The translations under genes were made by a program, and so were the position numbers. The notes beneath the pieces are model-generated. The model saw only the letters and a program-made list of their open reading frames with translations, was not told the DNA's origin and did not search any database. This document shows, in pieces, positions 17,615-27,154 of a DNA stretch of 64,000 bases. Each line of letters opens with the position of its first letter. Position 1 is the stretch's first letter. Origin of the DNA: CAIQPS01 sp963721365 (GTDB taxonomy: Bacteria; Actinomycetota; Thermoleophilia; RBG-16-64-13). Location of the stretch: NCBI GenBank assembly GCA_963721365.1, contig CAVRJE010000023.1, positions 124,001-188,000 on the forward strand, written 5' to 3'.

Positions 17615-18925
17615 CTACCCGGCTCTGTCCCGGTTGTCGATCACCAGGCGCCGCCGGTCCGGGGACTCCGGGATGCTCTTCGGCTCCACGAGCCGCACCC
17701 GGGGCCGTATCCCCAGCTCTTGCCGCATGCGCTCTTCGACGTGCTGCTGGAAGCTCTGCAGCTTGCGGACCGTGTCGGCCATGAAGGACGTCTCCACCTC
17801 GATCTGGATCTCGATCTGGTCGAGCGCGCCTTCGCGGAACACGATCATCCGGTAGCGGGGCTCGACGCCTTCGATGTCCTGGAGCACCGCCTCGATGGAC
17901 GCGGGATAGACGTTGACGCCGCGGATGACGAGCATGTCGTCGGTGCGCGAGTACACCTTGCTGTGGCGCGCGAAGACCCTTCCACAGGCGCAGGGCCGGT
18001 TGCTGAGGCTGGCCAGGTCGCCGCTGCGGTAGCGGATCACCGGTAGCGCCTCTTTGGTCAGCGACGTGAACACCAGCTCCCCTTCTTTGCCGTCGGGCAC
18101 AGGCTCTCCCGTCGCCGGGTCCACCACCTCGACCAGGAAGTGGTCCTCGCTGACGTGCAGGCCGTCCTTGTTCCAGCATTCGTAGGAGACACCGGGGCCG
18201 ATGACCTCCGAGAGCCCGTAGATGTCGCTGGCCGACATGCCCGTGCGCTTCTCCAGTTCGTCCCTGACCTGATTGGTCCACGGCTCCGAGCCCAGGAGCG
18301 CCACCCTGAGGTCCAGCGCCTTCAGGTCGTATCCCAAGCGGGGCGCCACCTCGGTCATGTGCATGACGTACGAGGGCGTGCCGACAAGGACCGTGGTCTT
18401 GAAATCCCTCATGATCTGCAACTGACGCTGCGTGTTGCCGGTCCCGGCCGGCACCACGGTCACGCCCACCCTCTCCAGACCGGCGTGCATCCCGAACGCC
18501 CCGGTGGTCAGGCCGTATTCGAAGCTGATCTGAGCCACGTCGTGGGACCGGGCCCCACCGGCCACGGCCACCCGGGCGCAGAGCTCCGACCAGGTATTGA
18601 GGTCTCCCCGGCTGTAGCCGACCACGGTGGGGTTCGAAATGGTCCCCGACGTCGAATGGATGCGGATGATCTTCTCCAGAGGCAAGGCGAAGAGCCCATA
18701 CGGGTACGCGGCCTTGAAGTCGCTCTTGACCGTGAAGGGGAGTTTCCGCAGATCCTCCAAGGAGCGGATGTCACCCGGCTTGAGCTTCATGGCCGACCAG
18801 CGGTCGTGATGGAAGGGAACGTTCTCGTAGGTCCAGCGCAGCGTCATCTGCAGCCGCTTGAACTGCAGCTCGCGCAGTTCCTCCCTGCTCATCGTCTCGT
18901 ACTCAGGGTTCCAGATCGCGTTCAT
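17615..18925 (-). CDS. Phenylacetate-CoA-ligase-like (PaaK family) enzyme
   Basis: A 436-residue member of the PaaK branch of adenylate-forming enzymes, which activate aryl acids with ATP and CoA. It begins M-N-A-I-W-N-P-E-Y-E and has the R-L-Q-M-T-L-R-W-T-Y family start. The ATP loop is H-S-T-S-G-T-I-S-N-P, then Y-G-L-S-E near residue 245, and the C-terminal R-Y-R-S-G-D-L and D-D-M-L-V-I-R-G-V-N-V-Y-P. The ATG shares a base with the repaired livF stop (TGATG). Linkage to a Liv importer and an ACT protein suggests an amino-acid-derived aromatic or aryl-keto acid, but the substrate cannot be fixed from sequence. Confidence 0.85.
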   Translation of the reverse strand: MNAIWNPEYETMSREELRELQFKRLQMTLRWTYENVPFHHDRWSAMKLKPGDIRSLEDLRKLPFTVKSDFKAAYPYGLFALPLEKIIRIHSTSGTISNPTVVGYSRGDLNTWSELCARVAVAGGARSHDVAQISFEYGLTTGAFGMHAGLERVGVTVVPAGTGNTQRQLQIMRDFKTTVLVGTPSYVMHMTEVAPRLGYDLKALDLRVALLGSEPWTNQVRDELEKRTGMSASDIYGLSEVIGPGVSYECWNKDGLHVSEDHFLVEVVDPATGEPVPDGKEGELVFTSLTKEALPVIRYRSGDLASLSNRPCACGRVFARHSKVYSRTDDMLVIRGVNVYPASIEAVLQDIEGVEPRYRMIVFREGALDQIEIQIEVETSFMADTVRKLQSFQQHVEERMRQELGIRPRVRLVEPKSIPESPDRRRLVIDNRDRAG

Positions 18926-19687
18926 CACTTCTCCCTGGACGTCTCCACGGCGGACCGGCTCTGTCGCCCGCCCCCACTGCGCTGACCGAAGTAGATGGCC
19001 TGCACTTCCGGGTTCACCAGCAATGCCTGCGGCGGAATCGGCGAGCACGATCCGCCCCCGCTCCATCACCAGCCCCCGATGGGCAAGGCTGAGAGCGATG
19101 CGGGCGTCCTGCTCCACGAGGACCATCGTGAGGCCTTCCTCGTTCAGCGTGCGGAGCGTGGCGAAGATGTCACGGACGACAATGGGCGCCAGACCCATCG
19201 ACGGCTCGTCAAGGAGCAGCAGGCGAGGTTCGGCCATCAAAGCCCGGCCGACGGCGAGCATCTGCTGCTCGCCACCCGAGAGCGTGCCCGCCTGCTGCGC
19301 CTGGCGCTCTTCCAGCCGGGGGAACAGGGCGAACACCTTCTTCAGCCGTTCGCTCACCGGGACGCCCTGCCGCCGGCGCGAATAGGACCCCAGGGCAAGG
19401 TTCTCCGCCACCGTGAGTGGTCCGAAGAGCTGCCTGCCTTCCGGGATCTGCACCACACGCCGGGAGACGATCTGTTCGACGCCGAGCGTGTCAAGCCGTT
19501 CGCCGTCGAGGGTGATGCGGCCCCCGGCCAGGCGGACCACTCCGGATATCGCCTTGAGCAGGGTGCTCTTTCCGGCGCCGTTCGCCCCGATGATGGTGAT
19601 GATCTCGCCTTCGGCCACGGTCAGATCGAGGCCATGGAGGACCTCGATCTTCCCGTAGCCGGCGCGAATGGCTTGAAGTTCAAGCAC
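18925..19687 (-). CDS. livF: Branched-chain amino acid ABC transporter ATPase LivF (one frameshift)
   Basis: LivF is one of the two ATPases of a Liv-type importer. Walker A is G-A-N-G-A-G-K-S-T near residue 34, the signature L-S-G-G-E-Q-Q near 135 and Walker B L-L-L-L-D-E-P-S-M-G-L near 155. As printed, the frame runs on into the PaaK gene and yields a 690-residue fusion. The other frame after about 19030 reads N-P-E-V-Q-A-I-Y-F-G, the usual LivF end, and stops as TGATG on the paaK start. One extra base near 19030 explains this, so the fusion is rejected. The repaired protein is about 253 residues. Confidence 0.9.
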
Positions 19688-19700
19688 CTACGCTTCTCCG

Positions 19701-20967
19701 CTATTCGGCGAGCACCCAGGTGCCTCCCTGGATCTTGACCATGATCATGTCGGAGGCCACGAGTCCGTCGTGGTTGGTCTTCGAGTAGTTGTAGATACCG
19801 TCAGGACCGGGGAACCCGGTGGTGGAGTCCAGAGCCGTCTGTATCGCCGCGGCGTCGGTGCTGCCGGCTCTCTTGATCGCGTCGGCGAGGAGCGTGACAG
19901 CCTCGAACGCGTAGCCCGCGAACGGGTTCGGCGGAGAGCCGTACGTGTACGCAGTAATCAGCGATGAACTTGTCGGTGACCGCCTTCTGGTTGGGGTCGG
20001 TTATGGAACTGGGCACCAGCAGACGGCCTGCGGGAAAGACGACGCCCTCGGCCGCATCACCGGCCAGTTTGATGAACGTCTGGTTGGCGATGCCGTGACT
20101 CCCCACGTAGGGGATGTCCATGCCCAGCTGTTTCATGTTCTTCGCGGCCAGAGCCGGACCCGGGTTCGTGCCCCACACGATGAGGACTTCGGGGTTCGCG
20201 CCCTTGATCTTGGTCAATTGCGCGGTCATATCGGTGTCGTTCGTCTTGTACGACTCCGAAGCCACGACCTCGAGGCCGAAGCTCGGCGCCTGCTTGGCGA
20301 TCTCGGCGTTGCCCGAGGAGCCGAATGCGTTCTCGTCGTGGAGCACCGCGATCTTCTTGAGCTTCAGATTGTTGGCGATGTAGTCGAGCGCCCTCTGCAC
20401 GGCGAGCGCGTCTTTCTGCGGAGTCCGCCAGATCCACTCCATCGGCGCCTTGTCGGTGATGTCGTTCGCCGCCGCCATGGCCATCTGCGGCACGCCCTTC
20501 TGCGCCGCGATCTCCTTGACCGCAAGCGTCGACGACGAGATGGTCGACGCGATGAGCGCGACGGCCTTGTCTTGCTGCAACAGCTTGTTGGCCGCCGTCA
20601 CGGCTTCCTTCGGGTCGCTCTTGTCGTCTTCGATGACGATCTTCAGCGGCCGCCCGAGCACACCGCCGCTCGCGTTGATGAGATCTTGCTCCATCTTGAG
20701 GGTGTTGCGCTCCTGCTCGCCCAGAGCGGCTCCCGGCCCGGTAGCCGAGACGATAGCGCCGACCACGATGGGATCGCCCGTGGGGGCCGCGGTTGCCGCG
20801 GTAGTCGCGGTAGTCGCGGTTCCTCCCCCGGCCGTCGTCGTCGTAGCCGTCTCGCCGCCGCAGCCCGCGGCCAGCAGCGCCACCAGCAGAAACGCCGCCA
20901 GCAACACTCCGAGACTGATTCCGGGGATCGTGCGCGCCCCGCTGTTCCTCTTGATCGACCTGCTCAT
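19701..20967 (-). CDS. livK: Liv-type substrate-binding lipoprotein (one frameshift)
   Basis: This is the periplasmic-binding-protein-like component (type I fold) of the importer. The N terminus has a hydrophobic stretch ending L-L-A-A-G-C-G-G, a lipobox with the acylated Cys near residue 36, then a Thr-Ala-rich linker of about 25 residues. The mature protein starts P-I-V-V-G-A-I-V-S-A-T-G-P-G-A-A-L-G. Near 19955 the frame shifts by one extra base; the other frame gives N-P-F-A-G-Y-A-F-E-A-V and ends before livF. About 421 residues after repair. The ATG overlaps the livG stop as ATGA. Its place between livG and livF is less common than a first or last position. Confidence 0.9.
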
Positions 20968-21728
20968 TCCAGTTCCTCCCCTAGATACGCCTTGATCACT
21001 TCTTCGTTGTTCTGGATCATCAGCGGCGGCCCTTCGGCAATCTTTCTGCCGTAGTCGAGCACCACCACTTCGTCTGATATCTCCATGACGAAGGTCATGT
21101 CGTGCTCTACCAGCAGCACGGTGACGCCTTCGTCCCGAATTTTCCTCACAGTATCCGCTAAACGCCGGGTTTCGTCATCGTTGAGCCCCGCGGCCGGCTC
21201 GTCAAGAAGCAGGAGTTGCGGGCCGGACGCGAGGGCTCGGGCGATCTCGAGCAGATGGCGCTCGCCCATGGGGAGGTTCTCCGCCGGCTCGCCGGCCACG
21301 TGGTCGAGGCCTACGCGCCTCAGGGCCTCGTGCGCGGCCTTGAACGTCTCGGCCTCCTCTCTGCGATGGCGCGGGAGGGTGAGCGCCGCCGAGAACAGAC
21401 CGGCTTTCGTCCGGGAATACCGCCCCACGGCGACGTTCTCGAGGACGGTCATGTCGTCGAACACCAGGCTGTGCTGGAAGGTCCGGCCGACACCCATGCG
21501 GCATATGCGGTGAGGCGCCTTGCCGACGACATCGACTCCGGCGAACTGGACCCGGCCCTCAGTGGGCCGATACGAGCCGGACACGATGTTGAACAAGGTC
21601 GTCTTCCCGGCCCCGTTGGGTCCGATGAGCGCCTTGATCTGGTCCCGATACACCCCGAAGGTCACTTCCTTCAGGGCGTCGAGGCCGCCGAAACGCTTGG
21701 AGACACTTTGCACGCTGAGCAGAGGCAT
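20964..21728 (-). CDS. livG: Branched-chain amino acid ABC transporter ATPase LivG
   Basis: The second ATPase of the importer, 254 residues and intact. Walker A is G-P-N-G-A-G-K-T near residue 37, Walker B L-L-L-L-D-E-P-A-A-G-L near 166. The signature loop reads N-L-P-M-G-E-R-H, a LivG-type variant of LSGGQ. The C-terminal V-V-L-D-Y-G-R-K-I-A-E-G-P-P and the final A-Y-L-G-E motif distinguish LivG from LivF. It lies seven bases after livM and overlaps livK. Confidence 0.95.
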   Translation of the reverse strand: MPLLSVQSVSKRFGGLDALKEVTFGVYRDQIKALIGPNGAGKTTLFNIVSGSYRPTEGRVQFAGVDVVGKAPHRICRMGVGRTFQHSLVFDDMTVLENVAVGRYSRTKAGLFSAALTLPRHRREEAETFKAAHEALRRVGLDHVAGEPAENLPMGERHLLEIARALASGPQLLLLDEPAAGLNDDETRRLADTVRKIRDEGVTVLLVEHDMTFVMEISDEVVVLDYGRKIAEGPPLMIQNNEEVIKAYLGEELE

Positions 21729-21735
21729 CGTCCGC

Positions 21736-22773
21736 CTATTCCTCCGACTCCGACCGATAGGTTTCCTCGCCCGCCTGCCGGGGCCATAAGCTCCTCAGAC
21801 GCCGCCAGACGCTGGTGGTGCCGCCTCCCGACAGCACCATGATCGCGATCAGGAGCACTCCGAACACCAGGTTGGTCAGGTCCTCGTTCACTCGCTTAAG
21901 GAGTTCGGGCAGGATCACGATGACCAGCGTCCCCCACACCGCGCCCCAGAGCGTCCGCAGTCCCCCGATGATGACCCCCGTGACCAGGATGATCGAGAAC
22001 GTGATGGAGTAGCTCTCCGGGCTGATGTAGCGGACGTAGTGTGCGTCGAAACTCCCGGCGATGCTTGCGAACACGGCGGCCACGATGAACACCATGACCT
22101 TGCGATACGACGCATCTACTCCGAGCGACTCCGCGGCCGGCTCGGAAAGGCGCAGAGCCCGCAAGGAGCGGCCCACGCGTGATTGAGTCAGGTTGAGGGC
22201 GAACCGGAACATGAGCAGGGCGACGCCCCAGACGACCAGGTGGTAGGCGCGCGGGGCGCCGAGGTCGAGGCCGCCTATGCTGAGTGAGGGTATGCCGGTG
22301 ATGCCATCGGTCCCGTTGGTAAGGGGCTTCAGTTGCACGAGCAAGATGTAGATGATCTCGTTGATGCCCAGCGTCGCCATAGCCAGGTAGTAGCCCTTGA
22401 GCTTGAGAGTCGGGATGCCCACCAGCCCGGCAATGGCCGCGGAGAGGACTGCCGCGACGAGCATCGCCACCCAGGGATTGAAGCCAAGCCGGGTGGTCAG
22501 GATGGCCGAGCCGTACGCCCCGATGCCAACGAAAGCCGCCTGGCCAAGAGAGATCTGTCCCGCCTGCCCCAGCAGCAGGCTGATCCCCAGGGCCATCATG
22601 AACCGGGTCGCGGCGAACGACAGGACCGAGAGGTAGTAGTCGTTCGAGAGGTAGGCGGGGATCGTCATGACGATCACGGCGAACGCCAAGTAGCCGGCAT
22701 GCCTATGTAGGAACGCTGTCACGCCCCCCGCCGCGGGGCTGCCCGCCCCCATCTGCGATCGAGCCTGGGTCAT
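21736..22773 (-). CDS. livM: Branched-chain amino acid ABC transporter permease LivM
   Basis: An inner-membrane permease of 345 residues with about nine or ten hydrophobic segments. LivM landmarks are L-L-G-Q-A-G-Q-I-S-L-G-Q-A-A-F near residue 67 and R-A-L-R-L-S-E-P-A-A-E-S-L-G-V in the cytoplasmic loop that contacts the ATPases. I-G-G-L-R-T-L-W-G-A and an E-L-L-K-R-V segment follow. The N-terminal 25 residues are polar. Its ATG overlaps the livH stop as ATGA. No frame break. Confidence 0.95.
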   Translation of the reverse strand: MTQARSQMGAGSPAAGGVTAFLHRHAGYLAFAVIVMTIPAYLSNDYYLSVLSFAATRFMMALGISLLLGQAGQISLGQAAFVGIGAYGSAILTTRLGFNPWVAMLVAAVLSAAIAGLVGIPTLKLKGYYLAMATLGINEIIYILLVQLKPLTNGTDGITGIPSLSIGGLDLGAPRAYHLVVWGVALLMFRFALNLTQSRVGRSLRALRLSEPAAESLGVDASYRKVMVFIVAAVFASIAGSFDAHYVRYISPESYSITFSIILVTGVIIGGLRTLWGAVWGTLVIVILPELLKRVNEDLTNLVFGVLLIAIMVLSGGGTTSVWRRLRSLWPRQAGEETYRSESEE

Positions 22774-23648
22774 TGCCGGCTCACCACCCGAGCGCCTAAG
22801 AGCCCGGCCGGGCGCACGAAGAGCACCAGTAGCAGGATCACAAACGCGATCGCGTCCTTGTAGCCGGCCGAGACCACTCCAATGCCAAGAGCCTCGATGA
22901 TCCCCAGGGCGAACCCGCCCACCACCGCCCCCAGGGGGTTCCCCAGCCCGCCGAGCGTCGCCGCCGCGAAGCCTTTCAAGCCCAGCAGCGTGCCGGACGA
23001 GTAGCTCACGAAGCTGATCGGTGTGATCATCACCCCGGCCGCCGCCGCTATCCCACCCGTAAGGGCGAACGTGAATAGAACGACCCGCCGGTACGAGATG
23101 CCCTGCAGGCGCGCCGCTTCAGGGTTGACGGCACAGGCCCGAATCGCGATGCCGAAGAGGCTCTTGCGGTAGAACACGGTGAGCGCTATGACCACGACGA
23201 GGGTGAGCCCCACCACCCACAGGGTCTGGGGGACGATGGTCGCATTCCCGATGTTGATCGGCTCTTCGCCGGAGAAGGGGGGCATCGTCTTGGCGTCCCG
23301 TCCCCAGATGAGCATCGCCGCGGTCTCGAGGACGAAGGAGGCACCGACCGTCGCGATGATCTGAGCGAGGACGCCCTTCTTCATGAGAGGACGTATCGCC
23401 ACCTCTTCCATCCCGACGCTGATGAGGGCGACCATCACCACGGCACCGAGGAAGCACGCCCACAAAGGCAGGCCGGCATTGTAGAGGCTCACTCCGAGCA
23501 TGCCCCCGAGCATGACCATCTGTCCCTGCGCGAAGTTGATGATCCGGGTGGCGCTGAACACCAGAGTGAAACCGATGGCGGTCAGCGCGTACACGCTGCC
23601 GCTCGTGATACCGCTGAAGATGTATTGCAGAAACTGGTCGAAGGTCAC
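22770..23648 (-). CDS. livH: Branched-chain amino acid ABC transporter permease LivH
   Basis: The partner permease, 292 residues with about eight membrane segments. Landmarks are G-I-T-S-G-S-V-Y-A-L-T-A-I-G-F-T near residue 13, I-N-F-A-Q-G-Q-M-V-M-L-G near 36, R-A-C-A-V-N-P-E-A-A-R-L-Q-G-I in the ATPase-contact loop and A-A-T-L-G-G-L-G-N-P-L-G-A-V-V-G near 232. It is intact. It follows the ACT-domain gene by about 20 bases and is coupled to livM. Confidence 0.96.
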   Translation of the reverse strand: MTFDQFLQYIFSGITSGSVYALTAIGFTLVFSATRIINFAQGQMVMLGGMLGVSLYNAGLPLWACFLGAVVMVALISVGMEEVAIRPLMKKGVLAQIIATVGASFVLETAAMLIWGRDAKTMPPFSGEEPINIGNATIVPQTLWVVGLTLVVVIALTVFYRKSLFGIAIRACAVNPEAARLQGISYRRVVLFTFALTGGIAAAAGVMITPISFVSYSSGTLLGLKGFAAATLGGLGNPLGAVVGGFALGIIEALGIGVVSAGYKDAIAFVILLLVLFVRPAGLLGARVVSRQ

Positions 23649-23670
23649 GACTGGCGCCGTCCCGCGGGCG

Positions 23671-24081
23671 TCAGGCCAGGTCGCCGGGGCCCAGGACCCG
23701 GAAACCGCCTTCGACGAGCAGCTCTTCCATGCGCTCCAACTCCTCGGTCTTCAGGAGAAGGCGATCGCGATTCCCCTGGTACACGTATTCGATGTCCAGA
23801 CCGGATTCGGAGACGAGCCGGACCACGGCCGCGAGGGTGCCCGGCCGGTCGGGAAGCACCGCGCAGACCACCGGATGCTCGACGACCACGTATCCCGACC
23901 GCTCCAACGCCTGCTTCGCGCTATCCACCTTGTCGACGAGCAAACGGAGTATCCCGTAGTCGATCGTGTCCGCTATGGTGAATGACTGCACGTTGACGCC
24001 GGCCGCGGCCAGCGTAGCGAGCGCGTCGGCAAGATGGCCCGGCTTGTTCTCGACGAACACGGAGAGTTGTGGAACGCTCAC
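23671..24081 (-). CDS. Tandem ACT-domain regulatory protein
   Basis: The product is about 136 residues with two ACT domains. The first begins P-Q-L-S-V-F-V-E-N-K-P-G-H-L-A-D-A-L, the classical ligand loop, and the second begins C-A-V-L-P-D-R-P-G-T-L-A-A-V-V. ACT domains bind amino acids. Small proteins of this kind are often encoded beside PaaK-like ligases and Liv transporters. I prefer the GTG start at 24081 because homologues begin there and a GGGGGT lies four bases upstream; an ATG at 24111 would add ten residues. A role as amino-acid sensor for the importer or ligase is inference. It is the first gene of the liv-paaK run. Confidence 0.85.
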   Translation of the reverse strand: MSVPQLSVFVENKPGHLADALATLAAAGVNVQSFTIADTIDYGILRLLVDKVDSAKQALERSGYVVVEHPVVCAVLPDRPGTLAAVVRLVSESGLDIEYVYQGNRDRLLLKTEELERMEELLVEGGFRVLGPGDLA

Positions 24082-24139
24082 GACTACCCCCAACCAAGAG
24101 CTGATGTTCACGCCCGGTCCGCCAGGCCGGAGCGCAGGT

Positions 24140-24146
24140 TATTCTA
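24140..24146. promoter_or_regulatory. Overlapping divergent -10 boxes, ade / ACT-liv
   Basis: TATTCT (plus, 24140-24145) lies ten bases before the ade ATG. The overlapping TAGAAT (minus, 24146-24141) faces the ACT-liv operon, with TTCACG 18 bases upstream of it on the minus strand. Neither -35 is strong, so this is a candidate only. Confidence 0.35.
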
Positions 24147-24155
24147 GTGCATAGT

Positions 24156-25889
24156 ATGCGCGAGCGTGAACAATGCCGCCGGGTGGCTCTGGGTCTCGAC
24201 CCGCCGACCCTCCTCATCAAGGGAGGGCGCGTCTTCTCGCCGTTCACCGGGGAGATGTTCGCGGCCGATGTCGCGGTCTGCGGTTCCCTGATCGCCGGCG
24301 TCGGCCAGTATCCTGGAGAGGCCGAGAGGGTCATAGACGCTCAGGGCGCCTTCGTGCTCCCAGGGTTCATCGACGCCCACGTGCATCCCGAGACGTCGCT
24401 GCTCTCCCCTCCGCGTTTCGCGGAGGCCCTTGTGGTGCACGGCATCACCACCACCCTCTCCGAGCCGCACGAGATAACCAACGTGATGGGCCGGAGCGGG
24501 ATCGACTTCTATCTCGAGGCCCGTCCGGGTCTGCCGCTCGATTTGCGCATCATGATCCCCACCACGGTGCCGGCGTCCCCCTTCGAGCACGCAGCCGGCC
24601 GGCTGGAGACCGCCGACGTCGCCGACCTCCTCACGCGCGATGGCGTTACCGGCATGGGCGAGGCGATGGACTACATGGGCCTTATCTCCGGAGAGGCTTC
24701 GGGCCGCCTCTTCGACCTGTCGGGGCATCGGGTGGTCGACGGCCACGCCCCGGACGTCACAGGACGGCAGTTAGCGGCGTATATGGTCGCCGGCCCCATC
24801 ACCGATCACGAGACGTCAGATCCCGAGTTGCTGCTTGAGCGCAGGCGGCTCGGGATGTGGACCCTTATCCGCGAAGGTTCCGCCGCCCGCGATCTGGTCA
24901 GGGCCCTGCCCTTCCTCGTCAGTCACGGCACCGAGAGAACGGCGCTGTGCACCGACGACCGCAACGCGGCCGCACTCGCCGAGCACCACCACCTCGATGG
25001 GGTCGTCGCCGCCCTCTGCCGCGCCGGGGTGCCGGTGGCCGATTCGCTTCGCGCCGCCACGCTCAATCCGGCCACCCTCTACCGGCTTCACGACCGGGGC
25101 AGTCTGACGCCCGGATATCGCGCGGACCTCCTCCTCGTGGAGGACCCCGCCTTCCCCCACCCGCGCGACGTCATACAGGCGGGGACCGTCGTCGCTCACG
25201 AGGGAGAGCTCACAGTTCCTCTGCCGCCGACCCCCGCCCTGGCCTCGCCTCCGTTCCGGCTCGACCTTTCCGATCCGCGCACGCTTGCCCCGCCGGCCGC
25301 CGACGGCCCGCACCGGGCCCGCGCGATCCACCTCACCCCGCGGGCCATCGTCAGTGAGGAGCGGTTCGTCGAGGTCGTGGCTGCCGGCGGCCACCTGCTC
25401 CCCGACCCTGACAAGGACATCTGCCTGGCGGCTCTCGTCGAGCGCCGCCCGGGGCCAGGGTCACCCGACGGCCGAAATCGGGTGGGTCGCGGCCTGGTGA
25501 GCGGGCTTGGGCTGCGAAGCGGCGCGATCGCGACCACCATCGCCCACGATGCTCACCACCTGCTCGTGGTCGGGACCGACCCGGTCGACATGCTTGCCGC
25601 GGCGCGCGCAGTCGCCGCGGCCGGGGGTGGGCTGGCCGTGGTCAGAGGAGAGATGACGCAGGTCCTCCCGCTGCCCCTGGCCGGCCTGATGGCGGATCTG
25701 CCGGTGGGTGTGGTCGCGGGTCAGTTGCGCTCACTGGAGCGGGCGGCGGGCGGGCTCGGGGTCGACTTCGAGGAGCCGTTCATGGTGCTCAGCTTCATAA
25801 CCTTGAGCGTGATCCCCCGGGTGAGGCTCACTCTGGACGGCTTGCTCGACGTGGAAGCGCAGAGGCTGGTCCCAGTCGTGGTTGACTAG
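24156..25889 (+). CDS. ade: Adenine deaminase
   Basis: Ade deaminates adenine to hypoxanthine in purine salvage. The 577-residue amidohydrolase has L-P-G-F-I-D-A-H-V-H-P-E-T-S near residue 70 (metal His pair), G-M-G-E-A-M-D-Y near 165, G-H-A-P near 197, T-D-H-E-T near 215 and C-T-D-D-R-N near 265, all family metal or substrate residues. The C-terminal region ends with S-F-I-T-L-S-V-I-P and is typical of Ade. I start at ATG 24156; a GTG nine bases upstream is in frame. There is no good Shine-Dalgarno, and a TATTCT sits ten bases before. It is convergent with the DUF4015 gene. Confidence 0.9.
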   Translation: MREREQCRRVALGLDPPTLLIKGGRVFSPFTGEMFAADVAVCGSLIAGVGQYPGEAERVIDAQGAFVLPGFIDAHVHPETSLLSPPRFAEALVVHGITTTLSEPHEITNVMGRSGIDFYLEARPGLPLDLRIMIPTTVPASPFEHAAGRLETADVADLLTRDGVTGMGEAMDYMGLISGEASGRLFDLSGHRVVDGHAPDVTGRQLAAYMVAGPITDHETSDPELLLERRRLGMWTLIREGSAARDLVRALPFLVSHGTERTALCTDDRNAAALAEHHHLDGVVAALCRAGVPVADSLRAATLNPATLYRLHDRGSLTPGYRADLLLVEDPAFPHPRDVIQAGTVVAHEGELTVPLPPTPALASPPFRLDLSDPRTLAPPAADGPHRARAIHLTPRAIVSEERFVEVVAAGGHLLPDPDKDICLAALVERRPGPGSPDGRNRVGRGLVSGLGLRSGAIATTIAHDAHHLLVVGTDPVDMLAAARAVAAAGGGLAVVRGEMTQVLPLPLAGLMADLPVGVVAGQLRSLERAAGGLGVDFEEPFMVLSFITLSVIPRVRLTLDGLLDVEAQRLVPVVVD

Positions 25890-25897
25890 CAGCGGCC

Positions 25898-27145
25898 CTA
25901 GCCGCCCTCGCTGCGCAGCGCCCCTACGGTGTAATTGAGGGACGGGTCCCAGAGGAGCCACTCCTCGAAGCCCAACTCCTCGGCCGCTTTGATCTGAGCC
26001 TTCACCTGGTCCACCCCGTAGGTGACTCCCCGCATGGAGAAGTCCTGCAGCCAGGGCCGGACCATGGCTCCCGTCCCGGTGAGCCTGTGCTTAGCGTCTT
26101 TCAACGCCCCGGTAACGAGCTCGTACGGGCTGGCGTTCGGGGAGTCGAGGTTGTACGAGCCGGGCTGGTAATGCGAGGGATAGATCATCGGGCATACGAT
26201 GTCGACGTTCTGCCCGATCTGCTCGACTATCTGCCCGATGCCCTGGTCGTTCTGTACGGCGAGCGTCACCCCGAACACGTCGGCCGAGACCCACACGCCC
26301 AGCTTCTGGAGCCGCTCACGGGCGTACGAAAGGAAGCCGGCAATAGCGTCCGTCCTCGTCGTGTATTGGCCCGGATACACCGCTTCCTTCACCGGACCGT
26401 CAGCCGGGAAACGGACGTAGTCGAACTGGATCTCCCTGAATCCATGCCTGGCGGCATCCTCGGCCACCTGGACGAGGTACTCCCACACTTCATGGCTGTA
26501 GGGGTTGGTATAGCTCCGGCCCTTGTAGTCCTTCCAGAGCCCACCCTTTGAGCTCTGCACCGCCAGCTCGGGCCTGGCGTTCGCGAGCCCGCTGTCCTGG
26601 AAGCACACGAGCCTTGCGACGGGCGTGATGTCGTGCTCGCGGAGAGTCGCGATCAGCGCGTCGATGTCCGGAATGCGCGGGTCCACCAACCCGAGGCTCT
26701 TCGCCATGGCCACGTCCGAGTTGAAGACGACCATCCCCAGATCGTCCTTCACGTCCACGACGAAGGCATTTATCTCGGTCCGGTCCGCTATATCTATCAT
26801 CTTCGCCAGCAAGTCAGGCTTGCCGGCGTGGTAGCTGCTGACATAGATGCCCTTCACGGGAACGTACGAGAGGTCCCTGAAAGCGCGGAGGTCGACAAGC
26901 GGTGCCAGAGGATGGTCGACCTGAGCCTGCAGCGCGACCGGCGAGACGGCAGCGGCCGCGGTGGTGGTCCACGGGAATCCCTTGCCCCCCACTATCACGC
27001 TTCCGAGAGACCAGAGAAGGATGAAGGCGCCGGCGAAGACGATCACACTGGCAAGAGCGATGAAGGCGAGCTTGCCTCTCGCCCCCGTGCGTCGCCGGGG
27101 CGGAGTGGAATAGGAAGACCGCCCGTTTGATTTGGCCTGGCCCAT
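25898..27145 (-). CDS. Putative glycoside hydrolase (DUF4015)
   Basis: A 415-residue protein with a basic N terminus, one membrane segment near residues 27-50, and a large outside domain of the DUF4015 family, a TIM-barrel relative of glycoside hydrolases. Markers are K-G-I-Y-V-S-S-Y-H-A-G, A-F-V-V-D-V-K-D-D-L-G, F-R-E-I-Q-F-D-Y-V-R-F-P and the late V-C-P-M-I-Y-P-S-H-Y. A signal-anchor topology with the enzyme outside is predicted. The substrate is unknown; cell-wall or exopolysaccharide sugars are an inference from the divergent deacetylase. The -10 TACAAT is nine bases from the ATG, so it may be leaderless. Confidence 0.8.
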   Translation of the reverse strand: MGQAKSNGRSSYSTPPRRRTGARGKLAFIALASVIVFAGAFILLWSLGSVIVGGKGFPWTTTAAAAVSPVALQAQVDHPLAPLVDLRAFRDLSYVPVKGIYVSSYHAGKPDLLAKMIDIADRTEINAFVVDVKDDLGMVVFNSDVAMAKSLGLVDPRIPDIDALIATLREHDITPVARLVCFQDSGLANARPELAVQSSKGGLWKDYKGRSYTNPYSHEVWEYLVQVAEDAARHGFREIQFDYVRFPADGPVKEAVYPGQYTTRTDAIAGFLSYARERLQKLGVWVSADVFGVTLAVQNDQGIGQIVEQIGQNVDIVCPMIYPSHYQPGSYNLDSPNASPYELVTGALKDAKHRLTGTGAMVRPWLQDFSMRGVTYGVDQVKAQIKAAEELGFEEWLLWDPSLNYTVGALRSEGG

Positions 27146-27154
27146 GGTGGCGGT

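Noticed and set aside
17615..19687. Apparent 690-residue LivF-PaaK fusion protein
   Set aside because: After about 19030 the other frame gives the normal LivF end and a stop overlapping the paaK ATG (TGATG). One extra base explains the fusion.
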